64,000 bases of DNA from an uncultured Oscillospiraceae bacterium (GTDB lineage: Bacteria > Bacillota > Clostridia > Oscillospirales > Oscillospiraceae), in contig CANROC010000002.1 of NCBI GenBank assembly GCA_947632175.1, positions 186,001 through 250,000 of the forward strand, written 5' to 3'. The position numbers and the translations under genes are program-made. The notes beneath the pieces are model-generated. The model made no database searches, had not been told where the DNA came from, and saw nothing but the letters and a program-made list of their open reading frames with translations. How positions within the stretch are numbered: the stretch's first letter is position 1; every line of letters starts with the position of its first letter. This document shows positions 15,912 through 24,500 of this stretch, in pieces.

Positions 15912-16651
15912 GCGACATCGCGGCCCGCCGCGCCGCCCTCAAGGAACACTTCCTCCGCACGCCCCACGCCGAGCTGCCCCCGCGGGAGCTTCTGGAGCTC
16001 CTGCTGAGCTACGCGGAGCCGGAGGACCGCCTGACCGGCGCCGCCAGGGACCTGCTCACCTATTTTGACTCGTTCTCCGGCGTCCTCAACGCCGGCCCCG
16101 AGGAGCTTCTGGGCCTGAAGGGCCTGGACAAGAGCGCCGCCGCCCTGGTGGCGCTGGCCGGCTGTCTCGTCCGCCGGTCGCTGAATGAAAAGGCCGCCCT
16201 GCCGGTGATCTCCGGTCCCGCCGCCGCCGGGGAATATCTGGTCCCCCGGCTCCTCGGCCTGGAGCGGGAGATGATGTATGCCCTGTGCCTGGACGAGGGC
16301 CTGCGCCTCCTCTCCTGCCGCGCCATCTGCGAGGGCGATGTCTCCCGGCTGAAGGTGGACACCTACGCCCTGCTCATCGAGGCCCAGGAGCGGGACGCCG
16401 CGGCCCTCATCATCGCCCACAACCACCCCAACGGCGTGGCCCTCCCCTCCCGGGAGGACAGGATCACCACCGACAGCCTCTCCCGCTTCCTGACCGGCTA
16501 CGGCGTCACGCTGATAGACCACCTGGTGGTGGCGGGCTACGACTTCGTCTCCATGGCCAGCGAGCGCCCCCTCGCCCCGCCCGACAGTCCCCTGCTGGCG
16601 CAGTATAAGACCGACCCAAATGTGGTGAGGTTCAGGCAGCCGAAATACTGA
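15908..16651 (+). CDS. radC: RadC family protein with intact JAMM metal site
   Basis: The ATG overlaps the stop of the preceding RadC-like gene by four bases (ATGA). The 247-residue product has a helix-hairpin-helix-like N-half (20-90) and a JAB/MPN domain with HNHPNGVALPSRED at 171-184: His171, His173, Ser181 and Asp184 fit the HxH(x7)SxxD metal motif, with Glu142 a possible catalytic base. This is a MPN-plus protein of the UPF0758 family, predicted to be a metal-dependent hydrolase in the cytoplasm. Translational coupling with the inactive paralogue suggests the two are made in equal amounts. Confidence 0.9.
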   Translation: MSDIAARRAALKEHFLRTPHAELPPRELLELLLSYAEPEDRLTGAARDLLTYFDSFSGVLNAGPEELLGLKGLDKSAAALVALAGCLVRRSLNEKAALPVISGPAAAGEYLVPRLLGLEREMMYALCLDEGLRLLSCRAICEGDVSRLKVDTYALLIEAQERDAAALIIAHNHPNGVALPSREDRITTDSLSRFLTGYGVTLIDHLVVAGYDFVSMASERPLAPPDSPLLAQYKTDPNVVRFRQPKY

Positions 16652-16659
16652 CGGCGAAA

Positions 16660-16823
16660 GCGGGCGGACACATGGGTCCGCCCCTACGGAAAATATGGAG
16701 GGTTATCCCAATCATCTGACGCCGGATGTCATCGAAACGCGGGCCGCCAGGAGTGGCGGCCCCTACGGCGTTGATTGAACGCAATTTAAAACCGTAGGGG
16801 CGGGTTCCAAACCCGCCCGTTCC
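16660..16823. repeat. Mosaic palindromic repeats (cluster 2)
   Basis: Three units lie between the radC stop and the next terminator: type A at 16660-16688 (GGGCGGACACATGGGTCCGCC), type B at 16738-16770 (GGGCCGCCAGGAGTGGCGGC) and type D at 16791-16823 (GGGCGGGTTCCAAACCCGCC). The spacer near 16770-16785 (GGCGTTGATTGAACGC) is a shortened form of the linker seen at 580-600. Each forms a strong hairpin. Confidence 0.8.
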
Positions 16824-16830
16824 CATTGTC

Positions 16831-16870
16831 AAAAACCGCCTCCCGGCATCAGAACCGGGAAGCGGTTTTT
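16831..16870. terminator. Bidirectional rho-independent terminator
   Basis: AAAAACCGC..TCCCGG and CCGGGA..GCGGTTTTT form a long stem with an 8-base loop and A/T tracts on both sides. It separates the plus-strand radC unit from the convergent gene ending at 16874. Confidence 0.8.
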
Positions 16871-16873
16871 CTC

Positions 16874-17686
16874 CTATTTCTTCCTCCCCGGCACGGTGGA
16901 GAGGAAGTCCATGTCCAGGTGGCGGTCCGGGGGGAGCTTGCCGTCCACGACGCGGTCGAACTCGGTGATGAGCTTCACGGCCAGGGGGACGGCCAGCTTG
17001 TAAAGCTCCAAAAGCCGCTGGCTGCTCTCGCGGCAGACGGGGCTGGGCTCCAGGCTCATGACGAGGCCGGAGAGCTCCTTATAGTGCCCCGTGGCCCGGA
17101 AAGCCGCTAAAATCGCCCGGCGCTTGAGCATATCCGGCGCCAAAAGCAGCCGCAGGCAGCGCTTCATGGACCGCAGGGACCTCATCACGTCCTTCGCCTC
17201 CACGCCGGTGAAGAAGGCCGCCGCCACGGCGGCGTTCCGGCGGCTGGGGACCAGGTGCGCGGCGGTGTCATACCGCAGGGGGTCGAAGCCGTCCGAGACG
17301 GTGAGGAACCGGTCGAACTCCATCTCGATCTCGTTGTGGCTGACGCCCCGGTCCTTGGCGAACCGGTTCACGTACCCGTGGCACATGCAGTCCAGGGCGA
17401 AGTGGCACATGTACCCCCACACGTAGACCCGGTACAGAGGCTCGGGGTGGGCGCGGAGGACCTTGGCGGCGTGGGCGAACACGTCCCGGCCGCTGATGTG
17501 GTGGGTGCCGTGGCCGATCCTGGTGACGGCGCTGGGCGTCAGGGGGCTGTGGTAGAAAAGGATGTCCGGCCCGTGCAGACCGATGTCGTAGAGCTCCCGA
17601 AAGGCTAAAATCTCCTCCCGCGTCTGCCGCGGAAGCTCCCGGAGCACCTCGTCCGCGAACCGCTTGTGCGCATACGCGCAGGGCAT
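16874..17686 (-). CDS. Zinc-dependent phospholipase C-like protein
   Basis: The start at 17686 (MPCAYAHKRF) has AAAGGAGGTGAG upstream. The 270-residue protein fits the small clostridial 'zinc dependent phospholipase C' family: an N-terminal His near AYAHKRF, GLHGPDILFYH (about residues 39-49), HGTHHISG (about 60-67), and a YVWGYMCHFALDCMCHGYV helix (about 90-108) rich in His/Asp/Cys metal ligands. In PLC these residues bind three zinc ions and hydrolyse phospholipids. There is no signal peptide, so the enzyme is likely cytoplasmic and its substrate unknown. Confidence 0.8.
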   Translation of the reverse strand: MPCAYAHKRFADEVLRELPRQTREEILAFRELYDIGLHGPDILFYHSPLTPSAVTRIGHGTHHISGRDVFAHAAKVLRAHPEPLYRVYVWGYMCHFALDCMCHGYVNRFAKDRGVSHNEIEMEFDRFLTVSDGFDPLRYDTAAHLVPSRRNAAVAAAFFTGVEAKDVMRSLRSMKRCLRLLLAPDMLKRRAILAAFRATGHYKELSGLVMSLEPSPVCRESSQRLLELYKLAVPLAVKLITEFDRVVDGKLPPDRHLDMDFLSTVPGRKK

Positions 17687-17766
17687 GCGCTCACCTCCTT
17701 TCTGTTGATCGGATGTGGACAAGTTACTTTTATAATTTTAAGTTAAACACTTTTGTTGTCCTTTCT

Positions 17767-19143
17767 TTATCCGGTTATTTCTCCACCAACATATTTCCAT
17801 TTACCATTTATGTTTGCATAGAATGGAAGATTTTCATTGTAGTCTTTTGTTGTTGTCATATATGAGTAATTGTTACTTATAATAAGATTGACTAATGACC
17901 ATTCTCTTGTAGTATGTATTTCTGGGTTTTTTGTAATTCCATACTTTGAATAAGATGTTGCATATGAAAATGGCTCTGTCTCACGTGCTGTATTACCACA
18001 TATAGGTTTAAAATCTGGGTCTCCGCCACGATTTTCTCCACCACGATTTCCGCTTTCTATTTCACCTGGTTCTAAATAATATGTTTTTATACCATACTTT
18101 TGTAGATAAGGCTCATTTATTGTGTTTGTCCAAATGTCTACATCTTGGAATAAGCCTAAAACTTCATCTCTTTTTCCTGACTTTTCTACAAGAATTGTAG
18201 CTGTGATTGTTATGGCTTTACCATCTGACTTTCTTATGACTATATCCCCTGGTCTTGGGGTTACATGCTCTTCACCCTCTTTGAATGTGATAGGCGCTCT
18301 TGACATATCTGCTTGGTATTTATTCTCATACACTATACCTGTAAATGACTTACTTGAATCATTAGCGTACATGACATTTAGATAGTCATTGACATTGTAA
18401 GTTGAACTGACTGTTCCATTGTAGGCTGGGCAGAACGTGAATAAATTGTTTTCAAGCATCCATGTTCCCATATTTGTAAAAGAGAAAACCATATCCTGGG
18501 CTTGCGCCTCGCCGCCGGCAGGGGCGTCGCCGCCCTCCGCCTTGCCGATGAGCCGGTAGATGACCGTGGAGCCCTCCGCCCTCGTCATGGTGTTCGCCGG
18601 GTGGAAATGGCCCTCCGCCGTGTCGCCCGTCAGGATCTTCCCCTCATAGGCCGCCAGCACGGACGGGGCGTATTTCGCCGAGACGTCCTGGTAGTCCGGG
18701 ATCCTCGACGGATCCGCCTGCCCGCACTCCACGCCCAGGTGGTCCGCCGCGTTCATGATGAGATACGCCATTTCCTCCCTGGAGCAGGGGGCCTCATAAT
18801 CGTCAAAATCGCCGGCCTTCAGCACGCCGTCCCGCGTCGCCTGCGCCACCGGGCCCGCGTACCAGGTCTCTCCGGTGAACGTCTCGCCGGGATGGAGGTA
18901 TCTCATGACGGCCACGATGAACTGGGCTCTCGTCATCGTATCCTCCGGGCTGAAGGTCCCCACGCCGTTCACGACCTCCGACGTGCCCACAAAGATGCCC
19001 CTCCCGGCCATATCCATGACCGCGTCATAATACCAGTCGCCCTTGTTGACGTCCGAGAACCTCACGCCCCCGTCCGCCAACGCCGAAACCCCGACCCCCA
19101 CAGCCAAAACAGCCGCCAGGAGGAGAGAAACGATCTTCTTCGT
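17767..19143 (-). CDS. SLH-domain surface protein with ACG start codon and AT-rich passenger
   Basis: The N-terminus TKKIVSLLLAAVLAV..ALA is a clear signal peptide with GAGGGG a few bases upstream, but its first codon is ACG (19143-19141). The only strong promoter (19180-19208) would start transcription near 19173, after any upstream TTG, so no ordinary start codon is available. Residues about 24-215 hold three SLH repeats (RFSDVNKGDWYYDAVMDMA, then TWYAGPVAQATRDG, then IPDYQDVSAKYAPSV) that bind cell-wall polymer. The C-terminal half (17767 to about 18490) is AT-rich, unlike the rest, and has no domain I recognise. The protein could be translated weakly from ACG or be a fresh pseudogene. Confidence 0.7.
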   Translation of the reverse strand, partial: TKKIVSLLLAAVLAVGVGVSALADGGVRFSDVNKGDWYYDAVMDMAGRGIFVGTSEVVNGVGTFSPEDTMTRAQFIVAVMRYLHPGETFTGETWYAGPVAQATRDGVLKAGDFDDYEAPCSREEMAYLIMNAADHLGVECGQADPSRIPDYQDVSAKYAPSVLAAYEGKILTGDTAEGHFHPANTMTRAEGSTVIYRLIGKAEGGDAPAGGEAQAQDMVFSFTNMGTWMLENNLFTFCPAYNGTVSSTYNVNDYLNVMYANDSSKSFTGIVYENKYQADMSRAPITFKEGEEHVTPRPGDIVIRKSDGKAITITATILVEKSGKRDEVLGLFQDVDIWTNTINEPYLQKYGIKTYYLEPGEIESGNRGGENRGGDPDFKPICGNTARETEPFSYATSYSKYGITKNPEIHTTREWSLVNLIISNNYSYMTTTKDYNENLPFYANINGKWKYVGGEITG

Positions 19144-19179
19144 AGAAACCCCTCGCTTTCCGGTTTTTATGTCATTCTT

Positions 19180-19208
19180 ATCATATACCCTTTTCCCCAA
19201 CAAGTCAA
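19180..19208 (-). promoter_or_regulatory. Sigma-A promoter of the SLH gene
   Basis: TTGACT, a 17-base spacer and TATGAT on the minus strand, 30-odd bases upstream of the signal-peptide codons. This position is what rules out the upstream TTG codons (about 19200-19203), which lie inside the promoter. Confidence 0.8.
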
Positions 19209-19269
19209 GCCTGACCGCGGGGCGGAGCCTCGGCGGGTGCGGGTCGTCGGGACCGGTCGGGCAACCCAC

Positions 19270-20060
19270 GTTCGCTTCCCCCCTGCCCCCCTCCTACGAG
19301 GAGGGGGCGAAAAAGGTTGCGCCTGCGGCGCAGGCTCGATTTCTTGCGCCGGAGGCGCAATGGAATATAAGCGCGGCGAAGCCGCAACCTTATTCCCCTT
19401 GACCCCTTTTTCGGAAAAAGGGGTGCCGCCGCAGCGGCGGGGTATTCGAGCCCGTGGAGCGTAACTGGGGCTTCCGGTGAACAAGACTTACAGCGTGCGG
19501 GCCGCCAGGAGTGGCGGCCCCTACATGGTGTGTTGTCGGAACTGGTCCGAAAAATCGCAACCGCCCCCGTCTTAGTGCCCCCTCCTCGTAGGAGGGGGGC
19601 AGGGGGGTAGCGAACGTAGGATAACAGAGCGGTTCCGATAAACCAAATCCGCCCCAATATTGCCGTAGGGGCCGCCACTCCTGGCGGCCCGCGTTTCGAC
19701 AACCACCAATGTCGGTTGAATGGGATTACATTTCATTTTTTCCCGTAGGGGCAGACCCATGTGTCCGCCCGTGCGGGGTTGCGTGATGGGAACGGTTACG
19801 ATAAAATCGTACATATCGGTTATCGGGGGCAAGGGCCGCCGTGGGCGGCGGCCCGTACGGCGGTGATTGGGACGTGTCAATAATCGATGGGCGGGTCGCC
19901 AAGACGGCGACCCCTACGGCGGATTTCGCAGGCCGGTGGCGCGGCGGCGGGGGCGGGCGGGTGGGAAATATAAGAATGCGGCGAAGCCGCAAACCTTTTG
20001 CCCGCCGCCGCGGCCCTTTCGCCTCGCTGCGCTCGGCGCCTCCCCCCAGGGGGGAGGTTA
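19270..20060. repeat. Mosaic palindromic repeats (cluster 3)
   Basis: A gene-free stretch of about 900 bases. Units: F (CCCCTCCTAC/GAGGAGGGGG) at 19270-19310 and inverted at 19578-19612; B at 19497-19525 and inverted at 19661-19697; A at 19742-19773; an E unit (GGGCCGCCGTGGGCGGCGGCCC) near 19833-19855; C at 19890-19920. Hairpins rich in GCGGCG lie at 19320-19440 and 19978-19990. The order B-linker-A-linker-E-linker-C between 19661 and 19920 recurs almost unchanged at 63180-63390. Confidence 0.8.
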
Positions 20061-20088
20061 AAAATAATTCTACTTTACTAAAAAATAC

Positions 20089-20117
20089 TTGACAATTTGC
20101 TTAATATGTGGTATAAT
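20089..20117 (+). promoter_or_regulatory. Perfect-consensus sigma-A promoter with no gene
   Basis: TTGACA, 17-base spacer, TATAAT, in an AT-rich island of about 60 bases. It points into the 3' end of the diacylglycerol kinase gene, which is on the other strand; no credible plus-strand gene follows. It may make an antisense RNA or be the remnant of a lost gene. Confidence 0.75.
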
Positions 20118-20140
20118 ACGCTTTGGTGGAAAGGGCGGGG

Positions 20141-21022
20141 TTATTTCATCAGGATGCTCACGGCGCCGGGGAGGACGCGGATGTCGGCGGCGCCGGGCCA
20201 GTCGGCGCGCTCGCCGTCCAGGGTCCAGGGCTCTTGGTCGGGGGAGGTGATCTTCAGGGACGGGGCGGAGAGGAAGGTCATGCCCTCGGCCTCTAAGGTG
20301 GCGGTGCGCAGGGCCTTCACGTAGCCGTGGAGCTGCAGGGGCGTCTTCTCCTTCTCCACCAGCAAAAGCTCGAAGAGCCCGTCGGAGAGGCTGACCTGGT
20401 TTTCGCTGAGGGACACCACGCCCCCCAGCTTCCGGGAGTTGGACACCACACAGGCCAGATACTCCCCCTCAAAGACCCGGTCCCCCACCTCGACCCGCAG
20501 GGGGATGGGGTGGACGGTGGGGACCTCCCGGATGCCCTCCAGGACGTAGGCCAGGAAGCCCAGGGTATTCTTCATGTTCTGGGGCGTCTCATAGCAGGTG
20601 CGGGAGAAGATGCCCAAAAGCCCCACGTCCAGAAAGGCGCGGCCGTTGAAAAGCCCCACATCCACCGGGGTGGGCGTCCCCTCCAGCAGGTTATCCAGGG
20701 CCCCGTCGATGGTGTCCGGGATGCCCAGGGAGCCGGCGAAGTCGTTGGTGGAGCCCAGGGGGATGTAGCCGATGGGGATGTCCAGGCCCGCCTCCACAAG
20801 GCCGCTGATGACCTCGTTGAGGGTGCCGTCCCCGCCGGTGCAGGCGAGGAGGTCGTACCCCTCCGCCCCGGCGGCGAGCTCGGTGGCGTGGCCGCGATGG
20901 GCCGTCAGGGCCACGGTGGGGAGGAAGCCCGCCTCGTTGAGCCTGTCCACGATGTGGAAGAGCTCCGTCTGTATTTTCTGCTTGCCCGACATGGGATTGG
21001 CGATCAGCAGTACCTTTTTCAT
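20141..21022 (-). CDS. Diacylglycerol/lipid kinase (YegS/DgkB family)
   Basis: The start at 21022 (MKKVLLIANPMSGK) overlaps the GNAT stop by four bases and has GGAGG upstream. The 293-residue protein has DAGK catalytic-domain motifs: NPMSGK (9-14), GGDGTLNEV (about 63-71) and GSTNDFAGSLG (about 95-105). It phosphorylates a lipid such as diacylglycerol with ATP at the membrane's inner face, feeding phospholipid recycling after lipoteichoic-acid synthesis. It is the last gene of the hprK-dnaE operon, and no clear terminator follows it. Confidence 0.92.
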   Translation of the reverse strand: MKKVLLIANPMSGKQKIQTELFHIVDRLNEAGFLPTVALTAHRGHATELAAGAEGYDLLACTGGDGTLNEVISGLVEAGLDIPIGYIPLGSTNDFAGSLGIPDTIDGALDNLLEGTPTPVDVGLFNGRAFLDVGLLGIFSRTCYETPQNMKNTLGFLAYVLEGIREVPTVHPIPLRVEVGDRVFEGEYLACVVSNSRKLGGVVSLSENQVSLSDGLFELLLVEKEKTPLQLHGYVKALRTATLEAEGMTFLSAPSLKITSPDQEPWTLDGERADWPGAADIRVLPGAVSILMK

Positions 21023-21507
21023 GTCAAAATGTCCTCCATACCTGTTTTGTAGGGCCTCATGCCCATCTTTTCGTAAAACGCCCTGGCCCCGGGATTGCAC
21101 TCCCAGACGTTCAGGGTCAGGTTGTGGCAGCCGATTTTAAGCGCGTATGCCCGGACGTGCTCGTAGAGCGCCCGGCCGATGCCCCGCCCCCGGGCGTGGT
21201 CGAAAACGCAGATGTCGTCCACGTAAAGGGTGCGGATGGGGGTCATCACGTTGTCCCCGGCGTGGTCCTCCAGGAGGCAGAAGGCGTAGCCCAGGACGCC
21301 GTCCTCGGCGCTGTCGTAGACGAAGATGGGGCGGCGGTCGTCCGCCAGCATGGCCAGAAGCTGGCTGTCGTTGTATTTCCGGCCGCCGTTTTTGAAGAGG
21401 TCGGGCCGGCCCTCATGGTGGACCAGCTCCACCTGCTCCAAAAGGGCCCCGAGGGCGGGGAGGTCCCGCGCCTGCGCCCTGCGGATGGCCGCGTTTTGTT
21501 CCGTCAA
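21019..21507 (-). CDS. GNAT family N-acetyltransferase
   Basis: A 162-residue protein with a TTG start 13 bases after the dnaE stop and GAGGAG upstream. It has the GNAT fold: an early IRRAQARDLPALGALL helix, the strand YVDDICVFDHARGRGIGRALYE, whose RGRGIGRAL is the acetyl-CoA pyrophosphate loop, and a late NPGARAFYEKMGMRP motif. It should acetylate an amine from acetyl-CoA; the acceptor is unknown. It overlaps the lipid kinase gene. Confidence 0.92.
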   Translation of the reverse strand: MTEQNAAIRRAQARDLPALGALLEQVELVHHEGRPDLFKNGGRKYNDSQLLAMLADDRRPIFVYDSAEDGVLGYAFCLLEDHAGDNVMTPIRTLYVDDICVFDHARGRGIGRALYEHVRAYALKIGCHNLTLNVWECNPGARAFYEKMGMRPYKTGMEDILT

Positions 21508-21520
21508 GATGCTTCTCCTC

Positions 21521-24500
21521 TCATTTGACCACCACGTTCTCCTCCCCCAGAAGCTCCCGGAGCTCCTGCACCAGCGCCGGATGGATGACGCAGGGCGCGC
21601 CCTGGCGCAGTCTGCTGTCCTCGAAGTAGAGAATGAGCTGCTGGTCTCCGGGGAACATGTTGAGGACGAGCCTGATGCGTTTGTAAGCGGCGCTTTCCTT
21701 ACTCTTGAGCCTTGCGTAGAGCTTGGTGGGCTCGGTTTTGGGCCTCTCCGGCTCCCGGCGGTTGTCCGTCAGGGGGCGCAGGAAGTTGATCACCGCCTGG
21801 GGGGCCTTCTCGTCCCGGACAGACAGCCGTCCGGCGACGCTCACCAGCTCCCCGGCCCGCATATAGCCGCCGGAGACGTCCAGCACACGCTGGAAGGCCA
21901 GAAGCTCCATGTCGCCGGTGCCGTCGTCCAAGGTGACGTAGGCCATGAGGCCGCCGTTTTTCGTGGCCTTGGTCTTCACCGCCGTGATCACGCCGCACAG
22001 GGTGATCTCCTGGTCGTCGTGGAAGCGGTGTGTTTCCCGCTCCTCGCTGTAATCGTTCTCGATGGCGCCGATGCTGACGGCGCCCAGGCGCCGCGCCGTC
22101 TCCCGCCAGCCGTCCATGGGGTGACCGGAGAGGTAGAGGCCCGTGACCTCCCGCTCCATGGCCATGCGCTCCATGGGGGAATACTCCTCCACGTCGGGTA
22201 GCTCCACCCGGCTCCGGGGGATCTCCTCCTCGGCGGTCATGCCGAAGAGGTCCATCTGCCCCTCCACGTTCTTCCGGCGGCGGTCGGCGATCTCGTCCAG
22301 CACCAGGCCCACGCCCTCCATGAGCTGGCGGCGCTTGAGGCCCATGGAGTCGAAGGCCCCGGCCTTGATGAGGCTCTCCAGCGCCCGCCGGTTCATATCC
22401 GGCCCGAAGGCCCGCTCGCAAAAATCGGTGAAGGAGGTGAAAGGACCGTTGGCCTGCCGCTCGGCCATGACGCTCTCGATGAACTTCGAGCCGATGTTTT
22501 TCACCGCCACAAGGCCGTAGCGGATGTTGTCCCCCTCCACGCTGAAGCGGTTGGCGGATCGGTTCACGTCCGGCGGCAGGAGCTTGATGCCCAAAGCCGC
22601 GCACTCGGCGGTGTACTCCGCCACTTTCTCGGCGTAGCCCAGCACCGAGGTCATCAGCGCCGCCATATACTCCCGGGGGTAGTGGCACTTGAGGTACGCC
22701 GTCTCGTAGGCCACCACGGCGTAGCTCACCGCGTGGGCCTTGTTGAAGGCGTAGTTGGCAAAATCGGTGATCTCGTCGTAGATGGACCCGGCCACGTCCT
22801 CGGGCACGCCGTTTTTCACGCAGCCGTGGATGCCCCGCTCCTCGTCGCCGAAGATGAAGGTCTGGCGCTCCTTTTGGATCTCCGCCATTTTCTTTTTGGA
22901 CATGGCCCGCCTTATCATGTCCGCCTGACCCAGGGAGAAGCCGGCGAGGCGGCGGAAGATCTCGATGACCTGCTCCTGGTAGACGATACAGCCATAGGTG
23001 ACGTTCAGGATGGGCTCCAGGAGGGGGTGCTTGTAGCGGATCTTGTCCGGGTTGGCGCTGGCCTCCAGGAAGCGGGGGATGGAGTCCATGGGGCCGGGGC
23101 GGTAGAGGGCGATGACGGCGGTGATGTCCTCGATGCTCTTGGCCTTCATGCCCACGCACACGCCGGTCATGCCGGCCGATTCCAGCTGGAAGACGCCGGA
23201 GGTCTTGCCGGCGGCCAGCATGTCGTAGGTCTCCTTATCGTCGTCGGGGATGGCGGAGATGTCGAAGTCCGGGACCTTTTTGCGGATGTCGCGCACCGCG
23301 TCGTCGATGACGGTGAGGTTCCGAAGGCCTAAAAAGTCCATCTTCAAAAGTCCCAGGTGCTCGATGGTGGTCATGGTGTACTGGGTGGCGATGGTGTTGT
23401 CCTTCTTGCTGAGGGTCAGGGGGACGTAGGTGTGTACCGGGTTGCGGGTGATCACCACACCGGCGGCGTGGGTGCCGGAGTCCTTGGGCATATCCTCCAG
23501 CGCGAGAGCGGTGTTGATGACCTGCTCGAACCGGGGGTCCTCCGCCATCTTGTCCCGCAGCTGCTGTGAGACGCGGATGGCGTCGGAGAGGGTGATGCGG
23601 AAGTCGTCCGGCAGGGTCTTGGCCAGCTCGTTCTCCTCGGCGAAGGTGAGGCCCAGGACCTTGGAGACGCTGCGCACGGCGTTCTTGGCCTTCAACGTGT
23701 TGAAGGTGACGATCTGGGCCACGTGGTCCGCGCCGTACTTGCGCTTGACGTAGTCCACCACCTCCCCCCGGCGGCGCTCGCAGAAGTCCATGTCGATATC
23801 CGGCATGGAGACGCGCTCCGGGTTCAGAAAGCGCTCAAAATAGAGGCTGTATTTGATGGGGTCGATGTCGGTGATGCGCAGGCAGTAGCTCACCACGCTC
23901 CCGGCGGCGCTCCCCCGCCCAGGCCCCACGGGGATGCCGTTGCGCTTGGCGTACATGACAAAGTCCTGGACGATGAGGAAGTAGTCGGTGAAGCCCATGC
24001 GGTCGATCATGTCGAGCTCATAGCGCAGCTGCTTTTCCACCTCGGGGGCATGGGGATAGCGCTGGGCGAAGCCCTCGTAGCAGAGCTTTTCCAGATATGC
24101 CTTGGCCGTGTACCCCTCCGGGACCTTAAATTCCGGCAGGTGGTAGTGGCCGAACTCGAACTCCACGTTGCACATGTCCGCGATGACGTTGGTGTTCTCC
24201 GCCGCCTCGGGGAGGTCCGGGTAGAGGGCGCGCATCTCCTCCTCGCTCTTGAGGTAGAGGCTGTCGCTCTCGAATTTCATGCGGTTTTCGTCGGAGAGGG
24301 TCTTGCCTGTCTGGATGCACATCAGCACGTCCTGGGCGTAGGCGTCCTCCCGCCGGAGGTAGTGGACGTCGTTGGTGAGCACCAGGGGGATACCTGTCTC
24401 CTGATGGAGCCGCCGGAGGCCCTGGGCGGCGCGGCGCTCCTCGGCGATGCCGTGGTCCTGGAGCTCCAGGTAGTAGTTGCCCTCGCCGAAGATGCTCTGA

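Noticed and set aside
19198..19203. TTG codons as the start of the SLH gene
   Set aside because: They lie inside the promoter spacer, upstream of the predicted transcription start, and have no RBS.
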